Below are positions 52,100 to 61,739 of a stretch of DNA of 64,000 nucleotides, in pieces. The translations under genes were made by a program, and so were the position numbers. The notes below the pieces were generated by a model. It made no database searches. It was not told the origin of the DNA and saw only the letters and a list, made by a program, of their open reading frames with translations. The stretch is from Salticus scenicus (taxonomy: Eukaryota > Arthropoda > Arachnida > Araneae > Salticidae). Every line of letters starts with the position of its first letter. The stretch's first letter is position 1. The stretch spans positions 3,849,436 through 3,913,435 of the forward strand of contig OZ005662.1 of assembly GCA_963930645.1 (NCBI GenBank), read 5' to 3'.

Positions 52100-54483
52100 A
52101 TGTCCAAACGTAAGTTTTTGAGTATCAAGGAAGAATTTTTTATTCTAGATAAGGTTGATATGATAAAGGAGTGAAAATAAAAAGATATTGCTTCAAAATT
52201 TGTCATTCTGCCAAATAGTTTATCAGATGATAAAAAATCGTCAAAAGATAGAAGTGGATACATCATATTCGTCCTATTCAAAACGTTTAAAAACATGTGT
52301 CATGGGGAAGATATAGATGAAACAGTTTTGAGATAGATACACACAGTGCGAGTAAATAATGTTCCAGTCTCTGGTCCACTGATAATTGAGAAAGCTGTTA
52401 AGTTTGCAAAGAAATTGGGCTATGATGAATTTCGAGGAAGCAGTGGATGGCTCAGAAAATTTAACAGAAGGCATGGGATTGTGGCAAAAGTAATATCTGT
52501 TGAAATTAAGCACGTTGCTTTTAATGATGTCGAAAACTGGAAATCGGGCACTTTGAGAAAAAATTTTAAAGGAATATCCTCTGGAAAATATTTGTAATGC
52601 AGTGAGACGGCTTTATTTTTTTTAATGTTTACCGCAAAAGACATTAACATTTAAAGACAATAAATGCTTTGGTGGTAAACAAAGCCTAGTAAGAATAACG
52701 GTCATGTTAGGGGCAAATATGATTGAAAGCTAGAAATTGAAACCATTAATAATCGGAAAAAGCAAAAATCCGGCATCTTTCAAAGGTACGCGATCTCTGG
52801 AAGTTGATTATGACTTTAATTCAAAATCTTGGATGACCTCTGAAATTTGTGAAAAATGGGTTCAAATGTTGGACAAATGAATGATTAAAGAAAAACACAA
52901 AATTGCTCTTGTTTTTGATGACTGCCCTGCCCACCCAAAGAAAATCAACAAAAAATTAAAAAACATAAAAGTGTTTGACTTGCCACCCAATACTATGTCA
53001 AAACTTCAAACAATGTATCAAGGTATTATCAAAAGTTTCAAAGTGCACTATTGCAAAAGGATAATGCGAAAAATTATTACTGCAATAGAAAGAAATCAAC
53101 CTATAGCCCCCAGTTAAAGAAACACTGCGACACGGTGACATAATCGTGGACACAGAAAAACATCTTGCAGACAGATTTTGTCTGCACTAATAAAAAAATT
53201 AGTCCGCAACTTTCAGACACTCTTTGTCTGTATTACTAAAAAAAAAAATTGCCCGCAACTTTCAGAAAGTTTTTGTCTGCAGTCATAAAAAATTGTCTGC
53301 AATTTACGGACATTTTTCTCCCGTGACAATGTGCTACTGATGTATGATGTCTTACATGCTCTCTGCTAGGAACTCTAGAGCCCCCTATAGGTGCCTTGGT
53401 AGAAACACACAAAACAGTGCTTAGCAAGGGCGACCTAGGAGCCTAGATCTCCCTTGATAGGCAGCGTTATGCGTGTATTCTTTTTTCCTGTTACCTGTTA
53501 CTTAGATTCTACGGGAACGTAGAAAAGTGCTAATTTCATTTAAACTGCTCTAAAACTTCTCCTCCACTTCAAAATTCACTTATAAAAATTTCTGTATCAA
53601 AACTAACACTAATACTTTTATTTATAATGTGTTGTGTCAAACATTGCTATAAAATATTTAATTGAATGAGTTAAACTTATTATTTTATAATTGTTTATAC
53701 TATATTGTTCTATAGTAAAATTGTATTGTGTATTGTTGCAGGAGATCACCACTTTTGTTAAGCCCCCCCCCTCCTTCCAGATTGCCGCTATCAGCTTTCA
53801 GGCTTTTTGAGTTTCAGCCATTTTCACCCCTGACTACATGCAAATTTCGCCAACAGATTATGAAATTTTAAAAACCTGTTGCAGACAGCTACAAAATTTT
53901 CTGTCACTGGGCCCATAGCCATGTCTAAGATCGATTTATGGGAAAACATATTTGAAATTTCAAAGGCATGAAATTATGATGTGATGGATCATACAATACA
54001 CGTAGCAACTTTACTAAAGCTAGATTTAATGTTTGTTCTGAAAATTCAGCAGTGGAGGATGAGAATGACAATGATATTCCTTTAGAAGAAATGGAGAAAA
54101 TGTGGATGCATCTGGGAAAAAAAAAAAATAGTTAATGACAATGTGCATATTAATGATTTTCTTTCAGTCGATTTTGAAATTCAGACGTCGGAAACTAACC
54201 AAATCAGACATTTTTGACAGTATTATAAACAAAGAAAAAAAAAAATAGCAGTGTATTACGACAGCTGTGAAGAATTAAATGAAGATGATGTTCAAATTAA
54301 AAAACGTCACACGATGAAATGTTGAGGAAATCTTTTGAAATAATTCAGCATGGACTACAATTTGTAGAAAACACACCAGAAGAAGTTTTCAAAGCATTGC
54401 AAAGATTCGAGACCTATTATGAAAACAAACACTTTTTCAAACAAACAACACAGACAAAATTAACAGACTATTTCACCAAATAA
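52100..54483 (+). pseudogene. Tigger/pogo-type transposase pseudogene, interrupted
   Basis: Starts MSKRKFLSIKEEFFILDKVD (first helix-turn-helix). VNNVPVSGPLIIEKAVKFAK with GYDEFRGSSGWLRKFNRRH (CENP-B-type DNA-binding domain) follows at 52346. The DDE core is damaged. The expected NADET(G/A)LF reads through a one-base deletion at about 52600-52606 that removes the first catalytic Asp codon. LVFDDCPAHPKK (second Asp) is present. Where DQGI is expected it reads YQGI, so the third Asp is Tyr. At 53109-53911 another transposon interrupts it. The C terminus resumes (KARFNVCSEN, then ENTPEEVFKALQRFE and KLTDYFTK) and stops at 54481-54483. Many stops and shifts. Confidence 0.8.
53109..53911. mobile_element. 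803 bp non-autonomous element inserted in the Tigger pseudogene, 9-bp duplication
   Basis: The left end is CCCAGTTAAAGAAA and the right end, inverted, is CCCAGTGACAGAAA. The flanks are CCTATAGCC (53100-53108) and CCCATAGCC (53912-53920), a 9-bp target duplication with one mismatch. Near the left end are three tandem ~47 bp units containing TTTGTCTGC and CCGCAACTTTCAGA (53177-53310). An 8- or 9-bp duplication fits hAT or Mutator-like elements, and the short TIR does not decide between them. No transposase. Confidence 0.7.
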
Positions 54484-54724
54484 AATGAAGAACGCATTTG
54501 GTATCTATTCTTATTCTTAACAATTGTTACTCTATATAATGACGATAATACCATAAAATAATGTAAGAAACTAATTTTATGTACATAGTATTTTAATATT
54601 TAAAAAAAAAAGTGTTTTATAACACCAAAATTTATTTTCTGGATTTTAATGCTGCTTTTTCTTTATTTGTTATTTATTCATTCCTCATTTTATTTATTTA
54701 TTTATTTAATGCCATATTTCATTT
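54484..54724. other. Nothing recognised
   Basis: AT-rich spacer between the Tigger remnant and the Penelope fragment. The Tigger 3' terminus should be here but I cannot see it. Confidence 0.35.
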
Positions 54725-54931
54725 ATGGTCAGCTTTGATGAAGTAAACTTATACCCATCCATTAATATTAAAGAAATTAACAAAATTATAAACGAAAAAA
54801 TAAAACAGAAATATAAAGATAAAGAAATAAGTCAAACCTTAATCTCAGCCAACAACCTAATACTAAATGAAAATTACTTCAGATTTAATGACAAGTTTTA
54901 TAAAGAAAAAAAAAAAAGACACCTTTCTTAA
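54725..54931 (+). pseudogene. Penelope-like reverse transcriptase fragment (motif A region)
   Basis: Encodes VSFDEVNLYPSINIKEINKI and then ANNLILNENYFRFNDKFYK. This is the Penelope-like RT segment around motif A (SFD-x-VNLYPSI, with a catalytic Asp) up to the NYF-x-FN-x-K-(F/Y) block before motif B. It covers only about 65 residues and ends in an A-rich slip and stop. It is a separate insertion from the one at 13186, from a different part of the element. Confidence 0.75.
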
Positions 54932-55834
54932 ATAAGCTAGGAGGAAACAAATTTTGAATTACACCTACAAATTTAAAGTTTTGACCCAGCTTTAATATGC
55001 ATTGTCTTTTTTTTTTCCCCTTAAGATTAAATTATTTTATATCTATGTGTAGGAAATAGCCCCAGAACAATATATAGCTTAAATGTTAAACTAACATATT
55101 AAAAGAATATATATGAAGTTACTTAAAACACAAAAAATGTAATTAATTACTTTGTTTGTTAAGCCTAACATGAGCAACACCTGACCTATTTTACCCCACA
55201 TGTGTTTTTTTGCTGCAAAATATTATTTTATTTTTTTCTCATAAAAGTTTAGGAAATTCATCTTAAAAATGTGCTTTACGGAATATGATAAAAAAATGTT
55301 CTAAAATTTGCCTTTAAATTAGTTTAAAACCAAAGTTTTTCTTAACAACACATCCAAGCTACTAATACAAGACACACAAATATCTATTAACTGTAACTAA
55401 AAAGTAGCAGTGTCAGTTAATTTTGTATACAAAATGAAGATTAATATAATTAATATCTAAAACCAGCAAAATTAGAATTTAAAAAATATTTGGATGTTTT
55501 TTTAAAGAATTTTTTTAAACGGACCTATTTTACCCCCTGACTTATTTTATCCCACCTGACCCTAGGCAATCACTCATGAGAACTACCCATAAGTAACCCA
55601 TTGTATAGTTTTTCTTTAAAATAAAAAAAAGGTGTAAAAACACAGCAATATTCATTAAAGGTTAAATGATGCAACTGGTACATAGAGTTGGAAAGTATGT
55701 ATAATTATGTGAACTGCAAGATTTTTTTCATTCTTGCTTTATTATGAAGCTTGTTAACAAACTTTGCAGGAATATTTTGTAATAAAAAAAAATATATATA
55801 TATATATATTATTTAATTTTTCATCATTATTATA
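54932..55834. other. Gene-free stretch with a repeated ACCTATTTTACCCC phrase
   Basis: No gene was recognised. CCTGACCTATTTTACCCCAC occurs near 55181. A doubled variant (GGACCTATTTTACCCCCTGA, then CTTATTTTATCCCACCTGAC) lies at 55522-55562. They could be ends of an undescribed ~380 bp element, but both are in the same orientation. Confidence 0.35.
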
Positions 55835-57151
55835 CAGGGTAATCATAAAAGAACCTTCTCTGTTTGGAGGAATCTGCAGCTAAAACTAACGAATGGTATG
55901 AAACCAAATTTCTTAAACAGACTGTGAAAGACAAAGGAAGAGGATTTCCATAAAGAAAATAATAGTACCAAAAATCACCTATAGGAGAGATGATGCTGCT
56001 GTCATGTACTTATAATAATAACCTACCTAGATAGTGCTAATTTGCACTTGATTTATTGCACAATATTTTCTGCGAGTCTATGTCATTCTTTTTTTCATGT
56101 GCACTTTTATTCGATCATTAATGAAATTTTACATAATTCATTTTTTGTACATTTATCTAATGATTTCTTTGCTTTCAACAACTGCAAAATCATGTATGCA
56201 CTAGTAGAATTATATAATATTCTACTTTAATCATGCAGATATAACAGTGCATATGTGACAGCAGCAACAGACTTTCTCCATATCAATGACTTTTAGCACA
56301 GTAGACAGTCAGAAATCCGCCAAAGGCCAAAATCTGTACAATTTTTCAGATACAAATAATGAAATTTAAGTTACAAAACTACAAAGCGAAATTTTTGTAA
56401 AAGATCTTGAATGCAGATTTTGAGCTTGCATTTTATGATTACAATAATAAAGATATGAAAAACTGCAAGAACCAAGTTGCTGATTAGGAAATTATCTACA
56501 GTATATTAAATTAATCAAAAGAAAATTTTGATAATAATCAAAATTTTGATAATATCAATGGGGAAAATAATAAACTAATGTTTAACAATTTTATCTGATG
56601 AAGGAAGAATTCAGTTAAATTCTTTGAAAAATAAATTTGTGTTGCAAAATAAGGATTGATGACTATTTACAATGGACAAAAAAAAAAAAAAAAAATCTCA
56701 ACGATGTAGTATGTGTGCATGTTAAAGTGTAGCTTAAAACAAACTGCATGAAAACAGATTTTGTCTAAATCTGACGAATATTTTTTCAATTTTTATTTAT
56801 TGTTTTCACTATAAATATTTTTTTAATGTTCAGTGTTATTCTTATGTACCTAATAATTTGATATACAAGTGAAATTGTGTTATTATTCTCTGGTATATGT
56901 TTAGTTTGAATAGTATTCTGCTTTTATTATTCAAATTGAAAATGATTTTTTATGGGCTCAAAAATCCGCACAACCTCTGGTCCCGAGCTGTGCATATTTT
57001 TGACTCTCTACTGTACTATTTTTTTTTTTTTTTTTAATTAGGGATATCATCTCGCCGTGTTTCTCACTGCCTGTATATGAAATTTGATTTCATTTGGCTC
57101 ATTAGTTTTAGCTGCAGATGTCTCCAGGAAAGCTATTTTATGGTCACCCTC
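55835..57151. mobile_element. Mariner-type element with ~120 bp TIRs, no transposase seen
   Basis: The left end is CAGGGTAATCATAAAAGAAC and the right end, inverted, is GAGGGTGACCATAAAATAGC. The arms continue with matching ATCTGCAGCTAAAACTAA and ATGAAA(T)C(A/C)AATTTC blocks for about 120 bp. TA flanks both ends (55833-55834 and 57152-57153). The 1.3 kb interior has no transposase similarity. It abuts the element at 57154 through one shared TA. Confidence 0.65.
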
Positions 57152-57153
57152 TA

Positions 57154-58665
57154 CAGGGTGATTAAAAAAAACGTGGACAAAATGACATGGTAGATTAGTT
57201 ACACTACAAGGATCAAAAATCGCACAGGAACAGAGGGTCACAACTGCGATCCGGAGCCGCTACAGGGCGTCTAGAATAATATAATACATAACATAAAGAG
57301 AAGAAACAAAACCATTACAGATCGTTTTATTGATAATTTTATTATTATAGATTACACTCTCACATGCGACTAATGCAAGCCAAATGTTGAGCCTGCAAGA
57401 GATGCTAAAAGATTTTGCCAGATGCATCGAGACACGCCTGGCATCTACGTTGCATAGAACGCCGCACTTTCTCAAACATACCAGGTGTATCTCGAACACA
57501 TCCTGCTGCATCAACAATTCTTCCTACCAAGTCTTCCGGCATTGCAACATGTGTTTCATACACAAGTCCTTTTAAAAATCCCCATAAGAAAAAATCCAAG
57601 GGAGACAGGTCTGGTGATTGTGGTGGCCACGCGATTGGCCCACTGCGACCAATCCAGCCGCCAGGAAAAAGTAGCCTGCAGATGTGCTCTGACGTCTGTG
57701 CTGAAATGTGCAGGAGCTCCGTCGTGTTAAAATCGAATACATTGACAAATAGGCATCGGAAAATCATTCAGCATTTCTGGCTGAACCTTTTGCAAGAATG
57801 TTTGATAAATGGGACCGTTAAGTCTTTCTGAGAGAATGTACGGACCAAGTAAACAGTCTCCTACATTGCCAGTCCACACGTTAACGGAAAAATTTCGTTG
57901 TGCACCGTGCGGACGTGTAGCATGCGGGTTTTTATCCGCCCATGTATGCAGGTTGTGAAAGTTCATCACACCCTCTAATGAGAACGCAGCCTCATCCATG
58001 AAGAGATCACTTGCTGTGAAGTTTCGGTCTGCAGCACTTTCTTGCAAAAATCACCGCGCAAAATCCATACTATTGTTGTAGTCTCCCTGTTCCAGTGCGT
58101 GGATGCATTGTAAATGATAAGGATGTAGTCCTACCTCGTGTACAATGCGCCAGACGGTAGCTTGGAGGATATGGGTCTTTCGGGATACAACTCGTGTACT
58201 CGATGAAGGATTACGCTGGAGTTTTTGGACAACTCTTTCTTCAGCATCAACTGTCCGAGTTATTCGTTGGCGACCAGCATCAGGCTTGTGCACGTCGAAC
58301 GAGTCATTTTCATACAATCGTCAATGCAAAGTGGTAAAGAATGAGCGGCTAGGCACCTTTCTATCAGGATATTTCTCACGATACATTCGCAAGGCTTCTC
58401 GTCCATTGCAGTTGGCCATGCCATAAATTAAATGCATGTCAGCAATTTCGTGGTGCGTGTAACTAGCCATGTTAAGCCCAACGCAGCCACAGCTCGAATG
58501 AAGACAATCTCCGTTTGCTCATTTCGTGTTTGTATCGATATGCCCTCTCGGGGCTCTAGCGCCCTTTACAGGCGTTTGCGACCCTGTGTTCCTATGCAAT
58601 ATTTGATCCTTGTTGTATGACTGATCTGCCATATCATTTTGTCCACGTTTTTTTGAATCACCCTG
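57154..58665 (-). mobile_element. DUF4817-type mariner transposon, complete but mutated
   Basis: The TIRs start CAGGGTGATT(A/C)AAAAAAACG and continue TGGACAAAATGA(C/T)ATGG and AAGGATCAAA for about 85-90 bp. TA flanks both sides (57152-57153 and 58666-58667). The length is 1512 bp. It carries one transposase pseudogene on the minus strand (57405-58470). The long TIRs and a DD(~41)D catalytic spacing suggest the branch of the Tc1/mariner superfamily with a DUF4817 helix-turn-helix domain, common in arthropods. Confidence 0.85.
57405..58470 (-). pseudogene. DUF4817-type mariner transposase with several nonsense changes
   Basis: On the minus strand it starts MASYTHHEIADMHLIYGMAN at 58470 (DUF4817-type helix-turn-helix), then REALRMYREKYPDRKVPSRS. 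The catalytic pieces are LFMDEAAFSLEGV (first Asp), FxHDGAPAHFSTDV (second Asp) and SPDLSPLDFFLWG (third Asp), about 41 residues after the second when the frameshift is ignored. In-frame stops occur at 58321-58323 (CGA to TGA type), 58051-58053 (Trp to TGA type) and 57727-57729 (CAA to TAA type). A frameshift lies between 57675 and 57700. It ends with RRCQACLDASGKIF. Mutations at CpG-like sites suggest ordinary decay. Confidence 0.82.
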
Positions 58666-58765
58666 TATATATATTTTATAGAGAACATGAAATAATACCT
58701 TCATAAAAATACATTTTTTTAAAATCATCAATAATTAATTTATATAATTTTTTATTTTATTACAG

Positions 58766-58834
58766 GTAAAGAAGTTTCTGAACTTTATTCTCTCAAGAAA
58801 TATTTGTTATGTTACCAGAGTAGATGATATTTAG
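58766..58834 (+). CDS. Possible isolated terminal coding exon
   Basis: TTTTATTTTATTACAG is a good acceptor at 58765. Two frames downstream are open for about 20 residues: VKKFLNFILSRNICYVTRVDDI to a TAG at 58832, or KEVSELYSLKKYLLCYQSR to a nearby TGA. Neither is recognised. It could be the last exon of a gene whose other exons lie upstream, or chance in a short stretch. Confidence 0.2.
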   Translation, partial: VKKFLNFILSRNICYVTRVDDI

Positions 58835-59122
58835 TGATGTCCAAGGCTGATAATATATATTTCCTTCATGTATATCTATACCTTCTGTTTTTGTGAATAA
58901 GTTGCTGCACAATTTAAGATATTGCTTTATTGTGAATATATTTTTTTTTCTCCTCTTAATCATTACCAACTGCTTTAAGAAACTGCGTTGTTAATGAGAG
59001 AGTACCTCATATATATATATATTTTTTTCTTATTATACACTTACTCTATAAGTATTATTATGTTGACAGTTTCACTTCCTTAAAATTAAATGTATTTTAA
59101 GCATAAGAGAAACTACAGACAT

Positions 59123-59135
59123 AATTCTTCAGTGT
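59123..59135 (+). repeat. Target-site duplication, left copy
   Basis: AATTCTTCAGTGT here is repeated exactly at 59347-59359, on the other side of the tRNA-Ser-derived SINE. Confidence 0.85.
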
Positions 59136-59346
59136 TTTTTTTTTTTTTTTTTATTGATAACATTGTATGCTTGACTTGTAGTCCGCTTGTAAATCTTCGT
59201 CAGATAACGACAGTTAGCACATGACAGAATTACAATACGAAGAAATGGAAAAAACACCCAGGGCCAGCACGGAAATCGAACCCGCTCTCCTATGTTCGAA
59301 GGCGATTAGCAGTGTGGTGACATATCCACTTGGCCACAGACGGCCC
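59136..59346 (-). mobile_element. tRNA-Ser(GCT)-derived SINE with poly(A) tail and 13-bp duplication
   Basis: On the minus strand the 86-base head (59346-59261) begins GGGCCGTCTGTGGCCAAGTG and contains the anticodon loop CTGCTAA of tRNA-Ser(GCT). A Ser-type variable arm follows, then GCGGGTTCGATTTCC (B box) and GGCCC closing the acceptor stem. After an unrelated ~100 bp body comes a ~17-base poly(A), seen as T at 59134-59152. Exact 13-bp duplications (AATTCTTCAGTGT) flank it, a length typical of LINE-mediated retroposition. This is a recent insertion and not a functional tRNA gene. Confidence 0.85.
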
Positions 59347-59359
59347 AATTCTTCAGTGT
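59347..59359 (+). repeat. Target-site duplication, right copy
   Basis: AATTCTTCAGTGT, identical to 59123-59135. Confidence 0.85.
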
Positions 59360-59570
59360 AACACACAGCATAATGTATTGACATAATGTTTTTCATTTAT
59401 GATGAAAACTCAGTTTATGAAATGTATTATTAAGTTATCATTATCAAATAAACCCAGAAGATATGAAAGGCAACCTAAGTAGTACTAATGCATCAAGAAA
59501 ACATAATCCAGTTGTAATTATAAGTGCTGTATGTCTTACTGCTAAAGTTCTATATTACTAGTGTTATTGT

Positions 59571-59882
59571 ATGTTATTTGGGAAAAACAATTTTTCAAAA
59601 ATATTACCTCTATGTAATCATAAACTACATTTGGCAGTTTTAATTTTAAATAATAGTGCGAGCATATTTAATGAAAATCCAGTGTATAAAACTATTTTAA
59701 AAGAATATGGATCTATCTATGATTCAATTTTCGATATATGTGGGCCCATTTCTGATGATTACGAAGGACATATTTTACTGTATGATATCAAGACAAAATA
59801 TCCTTCCTTGTTAGTTTTCTTTATAGAAACTGGAAATAGAATTGAACATAAAAAGATTAGAATGTTGTTGGTTAGTAGCTGA
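59571..59882 (+). CDS. Hypothetical 103-codon ORF
   Basis: An ATG-initiated frame with ordinary composition rather than low complexity: MLFGKNNFSKILPLCNHKLH, then SASIFNENPVYKTILKEYGS, DDYEGHILLYDIKTKYPSLL and RIEHKKIRMLLVSS. After the TGA a different frame continues plausibly (DYENDLLYMYHVSFDGSPKY near 59880-59940), which would fit a frameshifted longer gene. I do not recognise a family, and it could be a transposon remnant or a decayed gene. It lies 270 bp upstream of the zinc-finger gene on the same strand. Confidence 0.3.
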   Translation: MLFGKNNFSKILPLCNHKLHLAVLILNNSASIFNENPVYKTILKEYGSIYDSIFDICGPISDDYEGHILLYDIKTKYPSLLVFFIETGNRIEHKKIRMLLVSS

Positions 59883-60151
59883 CTATGAAAATGACTTATT
59901 ATATATGTATCATGTAAGTTTTGATGGCAGTCCTAAATATTTTGCTAAAAAAAATTTTTTTAAATAAATTATTGGAAATTTATGAATTTAAAGAGCTAGA
60001 CTCCGAACCAATTAATTATTTTTATATTTTTCCGTAAGGTTTCCTTTCTAATGCTTTTTTTGCTGCTTCTTTTAATGTGGCTCCTACATCAGCTATTAAT
60101 CTACAAAATATAATTTAAACGTTTTCTGTTAGGACTCTATACGTTGCAAAT

Positions 60152-61243
60152 ATGACTTCTTTTTCTGAGAGTAGCCCTGCAAAACGTAATTCAAATGAAA
60201 GCTTGCATAATAATACAAAGAAAAAAATTTATACTTGTGAAATATGCAATAAAAAATGTACACAAAAAAGTAATTTAAACACACACCTTCGGGTCCATTC
60301 CAATGTGAAACCTTACAAATGTGAAGAATGTCATAAAACATTCGTTTCGAAAGGTAATTTAAATCATCATCACCTTCGTGTTCATGTTAAAGAAAAGCCT
60401 TTCTCGTGTAGCATGTGTAATAAGAGATTCTTCCGAAAAATTGATTTAAATGTACATTTTCGCATGCATACAAAAGAAAAACCTTATATTTGTAAGGTAT
60501 GCAACAAAACATTTTCTCAAAGAGGTCATTTAACTATGCACTTTCGTACTCACACAAAAGAAAAACCTTTTGTTTGTGACATATGTAATAAAGGTTTCAC
60601 TGAGCGAGATACATTGAATATGCATTTTCGTATTCATACAAAAGAGAAACCTTTCATTTGTGAAATATGTAATGAAAGATTCACTTTTAGAAGTTGTTTG
60701 AAACGTCACTTATTTGTACATACTAAAGAAAAACCTTTTGTTTGTGAAATATGCAATAAAGGATTATCTTGCAAAGCTGCTTTAAAAGTTCACTATCGTG
60801 TTCATACTGAAGACAAACCTTTTGTTTGTGAAGTATGTAATAAAAGATTTGCTCAAAAATCAAATTTAAGGACACACCGTCATATTCATAGTGCAGAAAA
60901 ACCTTTTATTTGTGATGTATGCAGTAAAGGTTTTTCAACAAGATTCGCTTTAAATAGACATCTTGTTAATCATAAGGAAATCAAACCATTCACCTGTGAA
61001 ATATGCAACAGAGGATTTTCTCAGAAAATGAATTATAAAAATCACCTTCGAACACATACTAAAGAAAAACCCTTTACTTGTGAACTGTGCAATAAGGGAT
61101 ATTCATATAAAAGTGATTTAGTTAGACATCATCAGTATACTCATGTGAAAGAGAAACCTTACATTTGCAGTATATGTGATAGACGATTTTCTGTCAAGTG
61201 TTATTTGAAAAGACATCTTCATATTCACAATAATGAGAATTAA
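60152..61243 (+). CDS. C2H2 zinc-finger protein with 12 tandem fingers
   Basis: Intact 363-residue frame. A short acidic and polar N terminus (residues 1-27) is followed by twelve fingers of the C-x2-C-x12-H-x3-5-H type, each about 28 residues and joined by TKEKPF/TKEKPY-like linkers, the classic nucleic-acid-binding arrangement. Fingers 2 and 11 have an extra residue between the histidines. Finger 1 lacks the usual Phe between the cysteine and histidine pairs (KKCTQKSNL). No KRAB, ZAD or BTB domain is visible. The product is probably a nuclear DNA-binding protein of unknown target. The frame stays open upstream to a possible acceptor (TTTCTGTTAG at 60132), so an upstream exon may exist. A decayed finger lies at 61613-61730. 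Confidence 0.85.
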   Translation: MTSFSESSPAKRNSNESLHNNTKKKIYTCEICNKKCTQKSNLNTHLRVHSNVKPYKCEECHKTFVSKGNLNHHHLRVHVKEKPFSCSMCNKRFFRKIDLNVHFRMHTKEKPYICKVCNKTFSQRGHLTMHFRTHTKEKPFVCDICNKGFTERDTLNMHFRIHTKEKPFICEICNERFTFRSCLKRHLFVHTKEKPFVCEICNKGLSCKAALKVHYRVHTEDKPFVCEVCNKRFAQKSNLRTHRHIHSAEKPFICDVCSKGFSTRFALNRHLVNHKEIKPFTCEICNRGFSQKMNYKNHLRTHTKEKPFTCELCNKGYSYKSDLVRHHQYTHVKEKPYICSICDRRFSVKCYLKRHLHIHNNEN

Positions 61244-61416
61244 ATTCTGCTAATTTATTTTTTTAGATATACCGTAATGAATTTTCTCTTGAATGTTTTA
61301 ACAAACACATTCTGAACAACAGGGTGAAAATAACACCTACAAACACACATGCCGGTTTAAAATCTTTTACAGAGTTATTTCTCTTATTTAACAAGGGAAT
61401 GTACATGATAAACGTA

Positions 61417-61610
61417 CCTGCCAACCATCTCATTAATAAATGGAAGATTTTTAGTACCTGCCTTTTTTTTCATACCAGCCATTTTTTTGAGTAATTTCAT
61501 ACTTATTTAATCATAACTATGTTTAGAGATAATTACTCTAAAAGTAAAGTGGTGTGGAAAAAAGGGCATGTACTAAAAATCTTCTGGTTCATAATTAGGA
61601 TGTTGGCAGG
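61417..61610. mobile_element. Short TIR MITE, CCTGCCAAC ends, TA target site
   Basis: The left end is CCTGCCAACCATCTCATTAA and the right end, inverted, is CCTGCCAACATCCTAATTAT. TA lies outside both ends (61415-61416 and 61611-61612). It has the same terminus as 523-717. It separates the zinc-finger gene from the finger fragment and carries the first AATAAA after the gene (61435-61440), so it may supply the 3' end signal. Confidence 0.65.
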
Positions 61611-61612
61611 TA

Positions 61613-61730
61613 TGGATAAGGGATCATATAAAGATGATTTAGTTAGGCACAATCACATTACTCATAAACTGGTGAAAAAGATTGCTGATGATAACAATAG
61701 CAACTTCAAAATGAAAGACAGAAAAATGTA
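61613..61730 (+). pseudogene. Zinc-finger fragment, decayed duplicate of finger 11
   Basis: Reads DKGSYKDDLVRHNHITHKLV and then KKIADDNNSNFKMKDRKM to a stop at 61731. The first part matches NKGYSYKSDLVRHHQYTH (finger 11 of the upstream gene) in protein and DNA, with the two cysteines lost. It begins right at the MITE boundary, so the rest of the duplicate may have been separated or deleted. It could also be an alternative C-terminal exon. Confidence 0.5.
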
Positions 61731-61739
61731 GAAATTAGC

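Noticed and set aside
57415..57831. 138-codon plus-strand ORF overlapping the mariner transposase
   Set aside because: It is antisense to the recognisable minus-strand transposase and has no homology of its own.
59261..59346. Functional tRNA-Ser gene
   Set aside because: It is the head of a retroposed SINE with poly(A) tail and target duplication. The acceptor stem pairs only over five bases and the D arm is irregular.
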